Positions 51,978 through 62,065 are shown, numbered from the stretch's first letter. The stretch: DNA of 64,000 nucleotides from Desulfobulbaceae bacterium (GCA_011389815.1 JAABTP010000002.1:1-64000), one strand, 5' to 3'. The notes: generated by a model not told the origin, from the letters alone. Numbers and translations: made by a program.

Positions 51978-52517
51978 ATGTCACGAATTGGAAAAGAGCC
52001 TATCACGCTTCCCAGTGGAGTGAAGGTTGAAATTGAAGGAACCCATGTCAAGGTTTCAGGTGCAAAAGGTGCTCTTGAGCGGGATTGTCGACCCGAAATT
52101 GAGATAGAGCAGAAAGATGGTCAGATTTTTTTCAAACCCAAAGGAAACAGCAAGCGAGTCCGTTCATTTTGGGGTATGACCCGTACCTTGGTACGGAATA
52201 TGGTACTGGGTGTTGAGCAGGGATTTGAGAAGAAACTGGTTGTTGAAGGAGTAGGATACCGTGTAAATGTAGCTGGCAAAACACTGACGTTAAGTGTTGG
52301 CTATTCGAATCCGGTTGAATTTCCTTTGCCAGAAGGCATCGCTGCTGATGTTGATAAAAATAATCAGATTACGCTTACCGGTATTGATAAAGAATTGGTT
52401 GGTCAGACAGCTGCCAAGATCAGAGATATACGCAAACCTGAGCCCTATAAAGGAAAAGGTATACGCTATATTGATGAGCACATTGTGCGCAAAGTCGGTA
52501 AGGCCGGAGCAAAATAG
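51978..52517 (+). CDS. rplF: Ribosomal protein L6 (uL6)
   Basis: The 179-residue protein has MSRIGKEPITLPSGVKVEIE and the C-terminal signature PEPYKGKGIRYIDEHIVRKV. CAGGAGG precedes the ATG. Confidence 0.98.
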   Translation: MSRIGKEPITLPSGVKVEIEGTHVKVSGAKGALERDCRPEIEIEQKDGQIFFKPKGNSKRVRSFWGMTRTLVRNMVLGVEQGFEKKLVVEGVGYRVNVAGKTLTLSVGYSNPVEFPLPEGIAADVDKNNQITLTGIDKELVGQTAAKIRDIRKPEPYKGKGIRYIDEHIVRKVGKAGAK

Positions 52518-52542
52518 TTAAGGATCAGGTGAAATAACCATC

Positions 52543-52908
52543 ATGGCAAAGCAAAGTGATAAGTTATCAGCTCGCTCAAAACGTATTCGAAGAATTCGTA
52601 AGAAGGTTACCGGTACTCAAGAGCGCCCGAGAATGTGCGTTTTTCGGAGCAATAGACATATTTATGTGCAAATAATTGATGATACCACACAGAAAACCTT
52701 GGTATCAATGTCATCGGATGATAAGTCCTTTGACGGATCCGACATAAAAGGCAAAAAAGAAAAAGCAGCCAAGGTCGGAGAGATTATTGCGCAACAGGCT
52801 CTAGAGGCTGGAATAAAGAAGGTTGTTTTTGATCGTGGTGGTAACTTATATCATGGTCGGGTAAAAGCCCTTTCAGAAGGGGCACGCAAGGGCGGTTTAG
52901 TACTCTAA
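52543..52908 (+). CDS. rplR: Ribosomal protein L18 (uL18)
   Basis: The 121-residue protein has [35 protein letters not shown] and [20 protein letters not shown]. It binds 5S rRNA together with L5. Confidence 0.98.
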   Translation: MAKQSDKLSARSKRIRRIRKKVTGTQERPRMCVFRSNRHIYVQIIDDTTQKTLVSMSSDDKSFDGSDIKGKKEKAAKVGEIIAQQALEAGIKKVVFDRGGNLYHGRVKALSEGARKGGLVL

Positions 52909-52975
52909 CCTGCCGGGTGTATTCACATATTTTTTTAAATATTTCAGGTAATGGAAATTCCATTGGGGGTGCTAC

Positions 52976-53488
52976 TTGGCTGATTATAAGCGTGCCAAAG
53001 AAGGCAATCAGGACGAATTTATTGAGAAGATAGTCTATATTAACCGCGTTGCTAAGGTTGTCAAAGGTGGACGTCGGTTTAGCTTCAGTGCAATAGTTGT
53101 TGTCGGTGATGGACAGGGAAAGGTCGGTTACGGACTGGGAAAGGCAAATCAGGTGCCAGAGGCTATTCGAAAAGGTGTTGATAAGGCACGAAAGGATATG
53201 CAGAGAGTCGCATTGACTGATGTGTCCATTCCGCATTACATAGATGGAAAAAGCAATTCTGGTAAGGTTATGCTGAAACCGGCTTCTGACGGTACCGGAC
53301 TTATTGCAGGTGGTGCTGTGCGAGCCGTACTTGAGGCTGCTGGTGTGCAGAATATTCTGACAAAATGTTTGGGCTCTAATAATCCTCACAATTTGGTGAA
53401 GGCAACTCTGAACGGATTGCGAAGATTGCGTTCAGCCGATGAGGTAGCAGCATTGCGTGGTCTAAGCGTTGATGAGCTTACGAGCTAG
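52976..53488 (+). CDS. rpsE: Ribosomal protein S5 (uS5)
   Basis: The 170-residue protein starts with TTG after TGGGGGTG. It has [40 protein letters not shown] and GIV-like [20 protein letters not shown]. The spectinomycin loop looks normal. Confidence 0.97.
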   Translation: MADYKRAKEGNQDEFIEKIVYINRVAKVVKGGRRFSFSAIVVVGDGQGKVGYGLGKANQVPEAIRKGVDKARKDMQRVALTDVSIPHYIDGKSNSGKVMLKPASDGTGLIAGGAVRAVLEAAGVQNILTKCLGSNNPHNLVKATLNGLRRLRSADEVAALRGLSVDELTS

Positions 53489-53567
53489 AGATGATTTGGC
53501 TGATGTGACCCAGCCGTTACATCAATAATGAGTCAATAAAGAGTTGTGACAAACGTTGGATGTAATT

Positions 53568-53747
53568 ATGAGTGATACAGTGACAATAACCCAGGTAAAG
53601 AGCGGCATTGGGAGTACCCGGAAAATTCGCGCAACTTTAGTTGGCTTGGGACTGACAAAAATGCATAAGACTATCACCAGGAAGAACACTCCTGAACTCA
53701 GGGGAATGATTCAAAAAGTTCAACACCTGATAAAGGTTGAGGAGTAG
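53568..53747 (+). CDS. rpmD: Ribosomal protein L30 (uL30)
   Basis: The 59-residue product from the ATG at 53568 (MSDTVTITQVKSGIGSTRKI) has the family GLTKMHKTITRKNTPELRGM. A TTG at 53556 is an alternative start. Confidence 0.95.
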   Translation: MSDTVTITQVKSGIGSTRKIRATLVGLGLTKMHKTITRKNTPELRGMIQKVQHLIKVEE

Positions 53748-53750
53748 AAC

Positions 53751-54191
53751 ATGCTGACCTTGAATAATCTTTCTCCCAATAAGGGAGCCCGTAAAGCAAA
53801 GAAGAGAGTCGGTCGTGGACCGGGAAGTGGTCTCGGAAAAACTGCCGGGCGTGGTCATAAAGGTGCTCGCTCTCGCTCGGGGTACACTGCTAAACCAGGT
53901 TTTGAAGGCGGTCAGATGCCTTTGCACAGGCGTTTGCCGAAACGTGGCTTCACAAATACCTTTAAGACCAGCTATAAGATTATTTCTTTATCTGACCTGG
54001 AGAGCTTTGATGATGGTGCCACTGTTGATCGTCAGGCATTACTTGATGCCGGTCTGATTACCCAGCGTGACAGCTTTGTCAAAGTTCTTGCCAATGGTGA
54101 GATCTCTAAAAAAGTACAGGTCGAAGTTGATAAAGTCAGCCGAAGTGCCCAGGAAAAGATTATTGCGGCAGGCGGCACAGTAAAGGAATAA
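53751..54191 (+). CDS. rplO: Ribosomal protein L15 (uL15)
   Basis: The 146-residue protein has the Gly/Arg-rich extension [37 protein letters not shown] and a globular C-terminus. It starts 3 bases after rpmD. Confidence 0.98.
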   Translation: MLTLNNLSPNKGARKAKKRVGRGPGSGLGKTAGRGHKGARSRSGYTAKPGFEGGQMPLHRRLPKRGFTNTFKTSYKIISLSDLESFDDGATVDRQALLDAGLITQRDSFVKVLANGEISKKVQVEVDKVSRSAQEKIIAAGGTVKE

Positions 54192-54194
54192 GAT

Positions 54195-55499
54195 ATGAGC
54201 GGTCTTGCCAGTGCAGCAAATATACCGGAGTTGCGAAAAAGAGTGGTTTTCACTCTTTTAATGCTGTTGGTATATCGTATGGGCGTTCAGATACCAACCC
54301 CTGGTATCAATGGAGACGCTCTTACAGCTTTCTTTGAGCAGTACTCAGGCACCCTGTTTGGCATGTTTAACATGTTTTCCGGTGGTGCTCTTGAGAATTT
54401 CTCTGTTTTTGCTCTGGGGATTATGCCCTATATTTCGGCCTCAATTATTATTCAGCTTCTGACTGTGGTTATCCCTCAGTTAGAAGAGCTGAAAAAAGAG
54501 GGAGAGGCAGGTCGGCGCAAGATCACCCAGTATACACGTTACGGCACAGTAGGACTGGCTCTGATTCAGGGCTTTTTTATAGCATCTGGTTTGGAGGCTA
54601 TGACTGGACCTTCCGGCGTACCCATTGTGATTGCCGGTGGTCTCCAATTTAAACTGATGACGGTACTTACCCTGACAGCTGGTACCTCATTTATCATGTG
54701 GCTCGGTGAACAGATGACTGAGCGCGGCATTGGTAACGGCATTTCGCTGATTATCTATGCTGGTATTATTGCCCGAATGCCAGCGGCCATTGGCAAATCC
54801 ATCCAGATGGTCAGTTCCGGGGATATTCCGATTATCATAGTGCCGGTTATGCTTGCTATGATGTTTGGAGTAATTGCTGTGATAGTCTACTTTGAGACAG
54901 CTCAGCGAAGAATTCCCATTCAGTATGCAAAGCGGGTTGTGGGAAGAAAGGTCTATGGTGGTCAGGCATCTCATTTGCCGTTGAAAATTAATATCTCTGG
55001 TGTTATACCGCCTATCTTTGCTTCTTCTATCATGATGTTTCCGGCAACCATCGGAACCTTTATCCAGATAGAGTGGATCCAGAAGGCATCAGCGTCACTT
55101 TCTCCAGGAACTGTATATTACTATATTCTCTACGTGGCAATGATCATCTTTTTCTGCTTTTTTTATACAGCAGTGACCTTTAATCCTGATGAGGTTGCAG
55201 AGAATTTGAAAAAGAACGGTGGCTTTGTTCCCGGTATCAGGCCAGGTAAGAAATCAGCTGAGTTTATTGATAAGGTTCTCACCCGGATAACAGTTGTTGG
55301 TGCTCTTTATTTAGCCATTGTCTGTGTGCTGCCAACCATTTTGGTGAGTAATTTTAATGTGCCCTTTTATTTTGGTGGAACTGCTCTCCTGATTGTTGTT
55401 GGTGTGGCCATTGACACTATCTCGAAAATTGAATCACACTTAGTTATGCGTAATTACGAGGGGTTCATGAAGGCCGGTAATGTTAAAGGCAGGCGTTGA
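54195..55499 (+). CDS. secY: Preprotein translocase subunit SecY
   Basis: The 434-residue, ten-helix channel has the plug-region sequence YRMGVQIPTPGINGDAL, SIIIQLLTVVIPQLEEL and FNPDEVAENLKKNGGFVPGI. It is coupled to rplO (3-base gap). adk, often next, is absent; map follows directly. Confidence 0.98.
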   Translation: MSGLASAANIPELRKRVVFTLLMLLVYRMGVQIPTPGINGDALTAFFEQYSGTLFGMFNMFSGGALENFSVFALGIMPYISASIIIQLLTVVIPQLEELKKEGEAGRRKITQYTRYGTVGLALIQGFFIASGLEAMTGPSGVPIVIAGGLQFKLMTVLTLTAGTSFIMWLGEQMTERGIGNGISLIIYAGIIARMPAAIGKSIQMVSSGDIPIIIVPVMLAMMFGVIAVIVYFETAQRRIPIQYAKRVVGRKVYGGQASHLPLKINISGVIPPIFASSIMMFPATIGTFIQIEWIQKASASLSPGTVYYYILYVAMIIFFCFFYTAVTFNPDEVAENLKKNGGFVPGIRPGKKSAEFIDKVLTRITVVGALYLAIVCVLPTILVSNFNVPFYFGGTALLIVVGVAIDTISKIESHLVMRNYEGFMKAGNVKGRR

Positions 55500-55506
55500 G
55501 ACTTGA

Positions 55507-56289
55507 GTGGCAGCTGATAGCGAGAAAAGTATTATTGTAAAAACCTCAGCAGAGATTGAGGTCATGCGTCAGGCAAATAGTATAGTTGCTGGCGTCCTGG
55601 AAATGTTGCAAAAAGAAATGCACCCAGGACTGACAACCCGTCAGATGGATCGTTGGGCGCATGAATATTGTCGGGACCACGGCGGAAAACCCGCCTTTCT
55701 CGGATATCGAGGTTTTCCTGCCAGCTTATGCGTTTCTATCAACGAGCAGATTGTTCACGGCATCCCTTCCAAAAAAGTGAAGGTTCGTGATGGTGATATA
55801 GTTTCAGTTGATTTTGGTGTGATCTATAATGGTTTTTATGGTGATTCAGCAATCACCATCCCTGTGGGTAAACTCACTGCTCCTAAAGAACGGCTTCTGC
55901 GGGTTACCCGTGAGGCTTTGGAACGAGGCATTAAACAGGTACGTATTGGCAATAGAATAGCTGATATCTCTGCTGCAATTCAAAAGCATGCAGAAAAAAA
56001 TGGCTATTCTGTAGTTCGTCAATTTGTTGGTCATGGGATAGGGGCAAATTTACATGAAGCCCCTGAAGTTCCTAACTACACCCAGGATCAACCATCACCT
56101 CGAATTATAGAAGGAATGGTCTTGGCTATTGAACCGATGATAAATATCGGGACAGCTAAAGTGAAGGTTTTCAAAGACGGCTGGACAGTGATTACAGCTG
56201 ACCGAAAACCTTCAGCTCATTTTGAACACTCAGTTGCAGCGACATTGGAAGGACCGCTTGTTTTGAGCAGAAGAAAAGAAGAATTGTAG
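55507..56289 (+). CDS. map: Methionine aminopeptidase, type I
   Basis: Map removes the initiator Met from nascent proteins. The 260-residue protein starts with GTG 7 bases after secY. The metal ligands are visible in VSVDFGVIYNGFYGDSA (two Asp), FVGHGIGANLHEAPEV (His), AIEPMINIG (Glu) and HFEHSVAATLEGP (Glu of the late His-Glu region). Confidence 0.97.
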   Translation: MAADSEKSIIVKTSAEIEVMRQANSIVAGVLEMLQKEMHPGLTTRQMDRWAHEYCRDHGGKPAFLGYRGFPASLCVSINEQIVHGIPSKKVKVRDGDIVSVDFGVIYNGFYGDSAITIPVGKLTAPKERLLRVTREALERGIKQVRIGNRIADISAAIQKHAEKNGYSVVRQFVGHGIGANLHEAPEVPNYTQDQPSPRIIEGMVLAIEPMINIGTAKVKVFKDGWTVITADRKPSAHFEHSVAATLEGPLVLSRRKEEL

Positions 56290-56330
56290 AGGTTCTATCA
56301 AGGCTTCTGAGAAGATGCGGTTATTTCATT

Positions 56331-56355
56331 GAACCCCTATGTGGGTTCTTTTTTT
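56331..56355 (+). terminator. Terminator after map
   Basis: GAACCC-ctatgt-GGGTTC followed by seven T, 41 bases after map. It separates the spc genes from infA-rpmJ and the alpha operon. Confidence 0.8.
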
Positions 56356-56377
56356 ATGCAATTCGAGTGAAAATTGG

Positions 56378-56405
56378 TTGTAAAAAAAACTTTTTTATAT
56401 ATAAT
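56378..56405 (+). promoter_or_regulatory. Candidate promoter of infA and the alpha operon
   Basis: TTGTAA (56378-56383), 16 bases, then a perfect TATAAT (56400-56405) in a very AT-rich stretch just after the map terminator. Confidence 0.5.
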
Positions 56406-56445
56406 AACCTTTTTTTATTTTTTGAAATAAAACTGGATGGGAACC

Positions 56446-56685
56446 ATGGCCAAAGAAGAAGCCATTGAAGTTGAAGGAACTATAATTGAGCCCTTACCCA
56501 ATGCGATGTTTCGGGTTGAACTTGATAACGGGCATAAGGTTCTGGCGCATATTTCGGGGAAGATGCGCATGCATTACATTAAAATTTTGCCGGGTGATAA
56601 AGTGACTGTTGAATTGTCGCCCTATGACCTGACAAGAGGGCGTGTTACTTTCCGTTCTAAAGGCAGCGGTAAAGGAAAGCGTTGA
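56446..56685 (+). CDS. infA: Translation initiation factor IF-1
   Basis: From the ATG at 56446 ([19 protein letters not shown]) it has 79 residues, a little longer than usual because of a basic tail KGSGKGKR. The OB-fold features [20 protein letters not shown] and [18 protein letters not shown] are present. An ATG three codons earlier is less likely. Confidence 0.96.
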   Translation: MAKEEAIEVEGTIIEPLPNAMFRVELDNGHKVLAHISGKMRMHYIKILPGDKVTVELSPYDLTRGRVTFRSKGSGKGKR

Positions 56686-56713
56686 ACCAAACAAGTCAGC
56701 AAGGAACAGAGAA

Positions 56714-56827
56714 ATGAAAGTACGATCATCTGTTAAAAAAATGTGCAGCGATTGCAAGGTCCTTAAGCGTAAGGGTTTAGTTCGGGTAAAATGCAAGAAT
56801 TCAAAGCATAAGCAGCGTCAGGGATAA
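56714..56827 (+). CDS. rpmJ: Ribosomal protein L36 (bL36)
   Basis: A 37-residue protein, [20 protein letters not shown] and then [17 protein letters not shown]. Cys11, Cys14, Cys27 and His32 make the zinc site, so it is the zinc-binding form. It is 28 bases after infA. Confidence 0.97.
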   Translation: MKVRSSVKKMCSDCKVLKRKGLVRVKCKNSKHKQRQG

Positions 56828-56860
56828 CCTGCATAATGTACTTTTTTAAGGAGTAGAGTT

Positions 56861-57229
56861 TTGGCAAGATTGTCAGGTGTAGATTTACCGCGCAATAAGC
56901 ATATGGACAGGGCACTTACCTATATTTATGGTATAGGCCTTTCAACCGCACGCGCTATTTTGGATAAGGCTGATTTACCGTATCAGATGAATTCTGATGA
57001 TCTGAGCGGTGATGATGTAACGCGTATCAGGAAGATCATTGAGACAGATTATGTCGTTGAGGGTGATCGCCGGCGTGAAGTGGCTATGGATATTAAACGT
57101 CTTATTGATCTCGGTACCTACCGGGGACGACGTCATCGTATGAGCCTCCCTTGCCGTGGGCAGCGGACAAAGAATAATGCACGGACCCGTAAAGGCCCGA
57201 AGCGTGGCGCAGCAGTGCGTAAGAAATAA
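56861..57229 (+). CDS. rpsM: Ribosomal protein S13 (uS13)
   Basis: The 122-residue protein starts with TTG after AAGGAG. It has ARLSGVDLPRNKHMDRALTY, YRGRRHRMSLPCRGQRTKNN and a basic tail that reaches the P-site tRNA. Confidence 0.97.
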   Translation: MARLSGVDLPRNKHMDRALTYIYGIGLSTARAILDKADLPYQMNSDDLSGDDVTRIRKIIETDYVVEGDRRREVAMDIKRLIDLGTYRGRRHRMSLPCRGQRTKNNARTRKGPKRGAAVRKK

Positions 57230-57297
57230 GAAGAAAGTCAATACGCTTTTACTGTCGGTGAAAGTGCTATTCAGAGACGGAGCTATACGGAGCAGAT

Positions 57298-57696
57298 ATG
57301 GCGAAAGCGAAAAAAGGCGCAGTGCGAACAAAGCGTCGGGAAAAGAAAAATGTTCCTGAAGGAATTATTTTTATTTATTCTACCTTTAATAACACCGTGA
57401 TTACAATTTCTGATAAGTTGGGCAATGTTGTGTCATGGTCCAGTGCTGGTGTTATTGGTTTTAAGGGGTCTCGTAAATCCACCCCTTTTGCTGCTCAGAA
57501 TGCGTTGAGTGATGCGGTGGCCAAGGCAAAAGAAAATGGCCTGCGCAGGGTTGAAATCCGTGTGAAAGGACCTGGGCCAGGTCGTGAGGCTGCCCTTCGT
57601 GCTCTGACAGGGTCTGATCTGGAAGTTTCAAAGATCGTTGATGTAACACCGATACCGCATAACGGCTGTAAACCCCCTAAACGAAGAAGGGTTTAA
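57298..57696 (+). CDS. rpsK: Ribosomal protein S11 (uS11)
   Basis: The 132-residue protein has [18 protein letters not shown], the family [15 protein letters not shown] and the C-terminal [18 protein letters not shown]. Confidence 0.98.
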   Translation: MAKAKKGAVRTKRREKKNVPEGIIFIYSTFNNTVITISDKLGNVVSWSSAGVIGFKGSRKSTPFAAQNALSDAVAKAKENGLRRVEIRVKGPGPGREAALRALTGSDLEVSKIVDVTPIPHNGCKPPKRRRV

Positions 57697-57701
57697 GTCG
57701 T

Positions 57702-57721
57702 CAGCTGGTTGAGCTGTTTTT
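57702..57721 (+). promoter_or_regulatory. Weak hairpin with T-run between rpsK and rpsD
   Basis: CAGCT-ggttg-AGCTG followed by five T just after rpsK. A second possible stem, CAGTCT / AGACTG, lies at about 57735-57760. In other bacteria S4 represses translation from nearby sites, so this gap may hold an S4 target; that is inference. Confidence 0.35.
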
Positions 57722-57802
57722 GTACGGTCGTTGCCAGTCTTGAAAATCGAATTGAGACTGACCGCAGCGTAAAACCGATACCGATAATTGATGGAGGAAT
57801 AA

Positions 57803-58432
57803 GTGGCCAGATATACAGGAGCTTCCTGCCGATCGTGCAGACGGGAAAATCTTAAATTGTTTTTGAAGGGCGAACGATGCTACTCGGATAAATGCTCGTT
57901 TGAGCGACGTGCCTATGCACCGGGACAGCACGGACAGAATCGTTTTCGTAAGGTTTCTGACTATGCCCTGCAGCTGCGTGAGAAGCAGAAAGTGAAGCAC
58001 ATGTATGGAATGTTTGAAAAGCAATTCCGCCGCTACTTTTACCTGGCTGATAAGGCCAAAGGTGTTACCGGTCTGAATTTACTCTCCATGTTAGAGCGTC
58101 GGCTGGATAATGTGATCTATCGTCTGGGCTTTGCTGGTTCCAGGGATCAGGCGCGCCAGTTTGTTCGTCATAACCACTTTCAGGTTAACGGTAAAAAAGT
58201 AAATATCCCATCCTATCAGGTGAAACCGGGTGATGTTATCACACTGAAGGAGAAAAGTCGTAAGAACACATTTGTTGTAGAGAACCTTGAAGGCGTTGCG
58301 CGCCGTGGTGTACCCAGTTGGCTGGAACTGGACAAAGGCAATTTTCAGGGGACAGTGAAGGCTATGCCTAATCGGGACGAAATAACCATGCCGATTAATG
58401 AACAGCTAATAGTCGAGCTGTACTCCAAGTAA
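57803..58432 (+). CDS. rpsD: Ribosomal protein S4, zinc-binding form (uS4)
   Basis: The 209-residue protein starts with GTG after GGAGG. Cys9, Cys12, Cys26 and Cys31 form an N-terminal zinc site. The S4 RNA-binding domain contains [20 protein letters not shown] and [20 protein letters not shown]. Confidence 0.98.
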   Translation: MARYTGASCRSCRRENLKLFLKGERCYSDKCSFERRAYAPGQHGQNRFRKVSDYALQLREKQKVKHMYGMFEKQFRRYFYLADKAKGVTGLNLLSMLERRLDNVIYRLGFAGSRDQARQFVRHNHFQVNGKKVNIPSYQVKPGDVITLKEKSRKNTFVVENLEGVARRGVPSWLELDKGNFQGTVKAMPNRDEITMPINEQLIVELYSK

Positions 58433-58450
58433 TACAAGGTCAGGTATTTC

Positions 58451-59497
58451 ATGGAACAGGAAATTCGGGATGATAATCCCTTTTACAGGAACTGGCATGA
58501 CCTTGTTACTCCAGAACGTATGGAGGTTACCAGGGACAGCCATACAGACAGGTATGGCAAGTTCATCTGCCAGCCTTTAGAACGCGGTTTTGCAGCAACG
58601 ATCGGAAATGCTCTGCGCAGGATACTTCTCTCCTCTATCAGAGGTGCTGCTATTACCTCGGTTCGGATTGAGGGAGCTGATCATGAGTTTACCACAATTG
58701 ACGGAGTACACGAAGACGTCGCTGATATTATACTGAATCTGAAGCAGGTTCAGCTGAAACTCAACTCGCCGGAAACCCGAACTGTCATCATAGAAAAAAA
58801 TGAAACCGGTGTGGTAACAGCTGGTGATATTGATGGCGGTGAAAAGGTTGTGGTGATGAATCCGGAACAGCCGATTTGTACGGTAACTGGAGAGAATACC
58901 ACCTTTCGGGCTGAACTTGAGGTCCAGTGGGGCAAGGGCTATGTGCCTGCTGAGTGGAATAAAAAAGATAATCGTCCCATTGGGGTGATTCCTATTGATG
59001 CTGCTTTTTCACCGGTTCGCCGTATCCAGTATGTAGTCAGTCAGGCCCGTGTTGGGCAACGGACAGATTATGATCGTCTGACATTGGAAATCGAAACCGA
59101 TGGATCTGTTCTGCCAGAGAATGCGCTTGCCTATGCAGCCAAGATTCTCAAGGAGCAGATGACCATCTTTGTTAACTTCAATGAGCAGGAAGCAGTAGCT
59201 CCAGAGAACATTGATGGCGATGGTGATGGACAGGATTTTCCCGATTTTCTTGATAAAAATGTTGAAGATCTAGAGCTGTCAGTCCGTTCTGCAAACTGTC
59301 TGAAGAACGCCAATATACAGTATATCGGTCAATTGGTACAAAAAACTGACGCTGAAATGCTGAAAACGAAAAACTTTGGTCGAAAATCACTCAATGAGAT
59401 AAAAGCACTCCTCCAACAGCATGAGCTTACCCTGAATATGTCCCATGAGGGCTGGGTTCCGCCCTGTGAACGAGAGGACGCTGATAGTGAAGGGTAG
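58451..59497 (+). CDS. rpoA: RNA polymerase subunit alpha
   Basis: The 348-residue protein has the dimerisation domain (FAATIGNALRRILLSSIRGA) and the C-terminal domain ending with FGRKSLNEIKALLQQHEL. A short acidic linker, DGDGDGQDFPDF, joins the domains. It is slightly longer than usual, with an extra tail after the last helix. Confidence 0.98.
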   Translation: MEQEIRDDNPFYRNWHDLVTPERMEVTRDSHTDRYGKFICQPLERGFAATIGNALRRILLSSIRGAAITSVRIEGADHEFTTIDGVHEDVADIILNLKQVQLKLNSPETRTVIIEKNETGVVTAGDIDGGEKVVVMNPEQPICTVTGENTTFRAELEVQWGKGYVPAEWNKKDNRPIGVIPIDAAFSPVRRIQYVVSQARVGQRTDYDRLTLEIETDGSVLPENALAYAAKILKEQMTIFVNFNEQEAVAPENIDGDGDGQDFPDFLDKNVEDLELSVRSANCLKNANIQYIGQLVQKTDAEMLKTKNFGRKSLNEIKALLQQHELTLNMSHEGWVPPCEREDADSEG

Positions 59498-59555
59498 AAA
59501 TAAACTCTTTCGCCGTGATCAGACAACGTGATTTGCCGATTTTGAGGATAGAATA

Positions 59556-59927
59556 ATGAGACATAAAAAAGCCGGTAGAAAATTGAATAGGACTGCGTCA
59601 CATCGTTCAGCAATGATGCGGAATATCGTGACCTCGTTGCTTGAGCATGAGCGAATTTCCACAACTCTACCTAAGGCCAAAGAGGCCCGTCGTGTTGCTG
59701 AAAAGATGATTACCTTGGGTAAGCGTGGTGATTTGCATGCCCGGCGACAGGCAATGGCTTTTATCCGCTCAAAGGATATTGTTGCTAAACTTTTTGATGA
59801 ACTCAGTGAGGAGTATGCAGACCGTCAGGGAGGGTATACACGCATCATTCGTACAGGCGTTCGTCCTGGTGATGCTGCTCCCATGGCAATCATTGAGTTG
59901 GTTGGCTATGAGGAATCAACAGTTTAA
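59556..59927 (+). CDS. rplQ: Ribosomal protein L17 (bL17)
   Basis: The 123-residue protein has [40 protein letters not shown] and [20 protein letters not shown]. Last gene of the ribosomal block. Confidence 0.98.
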   Translation: MRHKKAGRKLNRTASHRSAMMRNIVTSLLEHERISTTLPKAKEARRVAEKMITLGKRGDLHARRQAMAFIRSKDIVAKLFDELSEEYADRQGGYTRIIRTGVRPGDAAPMAIIELVGYEESTV

Positions 59928-60008
59928 GAAGCTGCGGAATAATTCTCATTAAAGACGGTAGAGAGTACCGTTCTGTACTGAAACGAACAGAAGCAGAGAA
60001 GGTTTAAG

Positions 60009-60043
60009 AGCCGGTATGATTTTCATCATACCGGCTTTTTTTT
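60009..60043 (+). terminator. Terminator of the alpha operon
   Basis: An 11-bp perfect stem AGCCGGTATGA / TCATACCGGCT with a six-base loop and a run of eight T. Confidence 0.95.
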
Positions 60044-60127
60044 ATGAAAGTACCGAGGCCTCCTTGGAGTTATCCGGTTAACTTTCATGTTTTGTTCTCC
60101 TTTTCTCAAGGGGGAGGGAGAGTGTTT

Positions 60128-60901
60128 ATGGAGAACCGTATGACCAGTGAAAAAAGCACAGAAACAGAGCCTGAAAACCACACCATTCCATTACAAGGCG
60201 ATAAGGCATCCTTCCAGTTTCGTTGTCATCCAGGAGTGAGTTGTTATCTCAATTGCTGCCATAAACTGGAGCTGCGTCTCTACCCCTATGATATTCTGTG
60301 TTTGAAAGAGAAGCTCGGCTGTAGCTCCGGGGAGTTCCTTGAGCGGTACACACGCTTAGGGCTTGGGTCTCATCCTTACTTTCCGGCTGTTATGCTGAAT
60401 ATGGTGGAGAGCAATGATGCTCCTTGTCCCTTTCTAAACGATGCAGGTTGCTCTGTGTATGTTGATCGTCCTTCAGCCTGTCGCACTTATCCGCTGGAGC
60501 GCGGGGTTGAAAAAGCCGGGCCAAACGCACCACTGAAAAGCCATTATTCGGTTGTCCATCATTCTTATTGCAAGGGGCATGAAGAGGAGAACAGCTACAC
60601 GGTGCGCCAATGGAAACGTGAGCAGCGTCTGGACTCCTTTAACCTGATAAATGATCTCTGGGCTGAGGTAGATGCCTTTTTTGCCAGCGATCCTTGGATG
60701 GGTGAGGGGCATGCAGGACCACGCCAGCAATTAGCCTTTATGGTCTGTTATAATATTGATGCCTTTCGTGCCTATTGTAATGAGAATCAGCTGACCAAGC
60801 ACCTCAAGGTCAACCGTGAGCTGCGAAGACGGATCGAACGGGATGATGCGGAGCTGTTGAAGTTTGGTTTTGATTGGTTGCGGCAAGTTTTGAAAACATG
60901 A
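60128..60901 (+). CDS. YkgJ-family cysteine-cluster protein
   Basis: From the ATG at 60128, preceded by GGAGGGAGAG, the product has 257 residues. The cluster CHPGVSCYLNCCHKLELRLY and the later CPFLNDAGCSVYVDRPSACR match the YkgJ/FliB-like family, whose Cys residues bind zinc or an iron-sulfur cluster. Some relatives are linked to flagellin lysine methylation, but no flagellar genes are nearby and the role here is unknown. The protein looks cytoplasmic. It has its own terminator and stands alone. Confidence 0.88.
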   Translation: MENRMTSEKSTETEPENHTIPLQGDKASFQFRCHPGVSCYLNCCHKLELRLYPYDILCLKEKLGCSSGEFLERYTRLGLGSHPYFPAVMLNMVESNDAPCPFLNDAGCSVYVDRPSACRTYPLERGVEKAGPNAPLKSHYSVVHHSYCKGHEEENSYTVRQWKREQRLDSFNLINDLWAEVDAFFASDPWMGEGHAGPRQQLAFMVCYNIDAFRAYCNENQLTKHLKVNRELRRRIERDDAELLKFGFDWLRQVLKT

Positions 60902-60911
60902 TAGGTGCTGT

Positions 60912-60941
60912 GGGCGAATCTCTGGGTTCGCCCCTTTTTTT
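60912..60941 (+). terminator. Terminator after the YkgJ gene
   Basis: GGGCGAA-tctctggg-TTCGCCC, then C and seven T, 11 bases after the stop. Confidence 0.85.
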
Positions 60942-61036
60942 GTTTACCCACCTTGGGTTCCGTGCTACTTGTTTACTTGGCTTGAATGAATATGGGGAGA
61001 ATGAAAGCGGACAGAATTTACTGAAGGTGAAAAGAC

Positions 61037-62025
61037 ATGAAAAAAGTTGCCTCATTGAAGTATGGCGTGGTGTTTAAGAAGGCCTTCTGTGACCCGGAAA
61101 TCTTTATGGCATTTGTTCAGGATATGCAGCGATTCCCGGTTTGAATGAACTTAACAAGCTGAAATAATGAAAACAAGACTGGAAAAAGTTTACGAAAGAC
61201 ATTTCTGTCATACTGATTTTAAGAAATTAGCCGTTTTCGATCTTTTCTTACGAGATCAGTATTTTGCAAAAAGCTTTCGCAATCTATTTTTTACCGTTTT
61301 TAACCATTACAAGATGTTAAGGTGTTTTGGGTCGGGAATAGCTGCAGGATATGCTGGGCTTGGCTATCACGATTGAGCATGTCGAAACCGAGAAAGAATT
61401 TGATCCGCCCATAGGATATGTCAAACCCCGCTTTGATCTCTTTGCGGAAGATATAAGCCATCGTGTCATCGTTGATATTCAACATGCCCGTACCACAGAT
61501 CATTATGATCGGTTTCTCTATTATCATTGCGTGGCCCTTCTTGAACAGATTTCCAGCTCTGCGAATTATCGCCCGGATTTGAAGGTGTTTACCGTAGTGG
61601 TGCTCACATCAGGTGATCGGCACCGTACGCCTATATCTGTAACAGATTTTGACCCTCACGACCTTGTTGGTCGGCCTTTGGGGGAAATTCCTCATAAAAT
61701 TATTTATCTTTGTCCTAAATATGTGTCCAAGGACACCCCGCAGCCGTATCGGGAGTGGTTAGAGGCAATCAATGATACATTGGATGAAGAGGTTGATGAA
61801 TCCATGTATCATCGTGCTGAAATTCAGAAGCTGTTCGCGACTATTCAGAGTGACCATATTTCCCCGGAAGAGCGGGCTCGGATGATTGAAGAGTATCACC
61901 AGGAGGAGTTGCAGGAGGTTGCGGTTGAGGAGGGAAAGCGAACTATTGCCTTTGCCCTGTTGCAGCAGGGGGTAGCTGTTGAGGTTATTGCTAAGGCTAC
62001 TGGGTTGTCGGTTGGGGGAGCTTGA
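61037..62025 (+). pseudogene. Rpn-like PD-(D/E)XK nuclease gene interrupted by a MITE
   Basis: The first 30 codons (MKKVASLKYGVVFKKAFCDP) start at 61037 after AAGGTG. The rest resumes at 61345 with QDMLGLAITIEHVETEKEF. It contains FDLFAEDISHRVIVDIQHAR, the core of the PDDEXK_2 / Rpn-type transposase-like nucleases, and an acidic coiled tail. Between them lies a 218-bp element plus one copy of a 9-bp direct repeat. Removing 227 bases joins the halves in one frame of 253 codons. The gene is therefore broken by a recent insertion. An ATG at 61351 could still give a shortened protein lacking the first ~32 residues. Confidence 0.85.
61127..61344. mobile_element. 218-bp MITE with terminal inverted repeats and 9-bp target duplication
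   Basis: The ends read CAGCGATTCCCG (61127-61138) and, inverted, CAGCTATTCCCG (61344-61333), with one mismatch. CAGGATATG flanks both sides (61118-61126 and 61345-61353). The inside has a short open frame from 61167 (MKTRLEKVYERHFCHTDFKK) that may be a remnant of the parent transposase. Without a transposase of its own it must be moved in trans. Confidence 0.85.
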
Positions 62026-62065
62026 GGAGATTCGGGGACGGGAAGGGGAGGTATAATAGTTCCAG

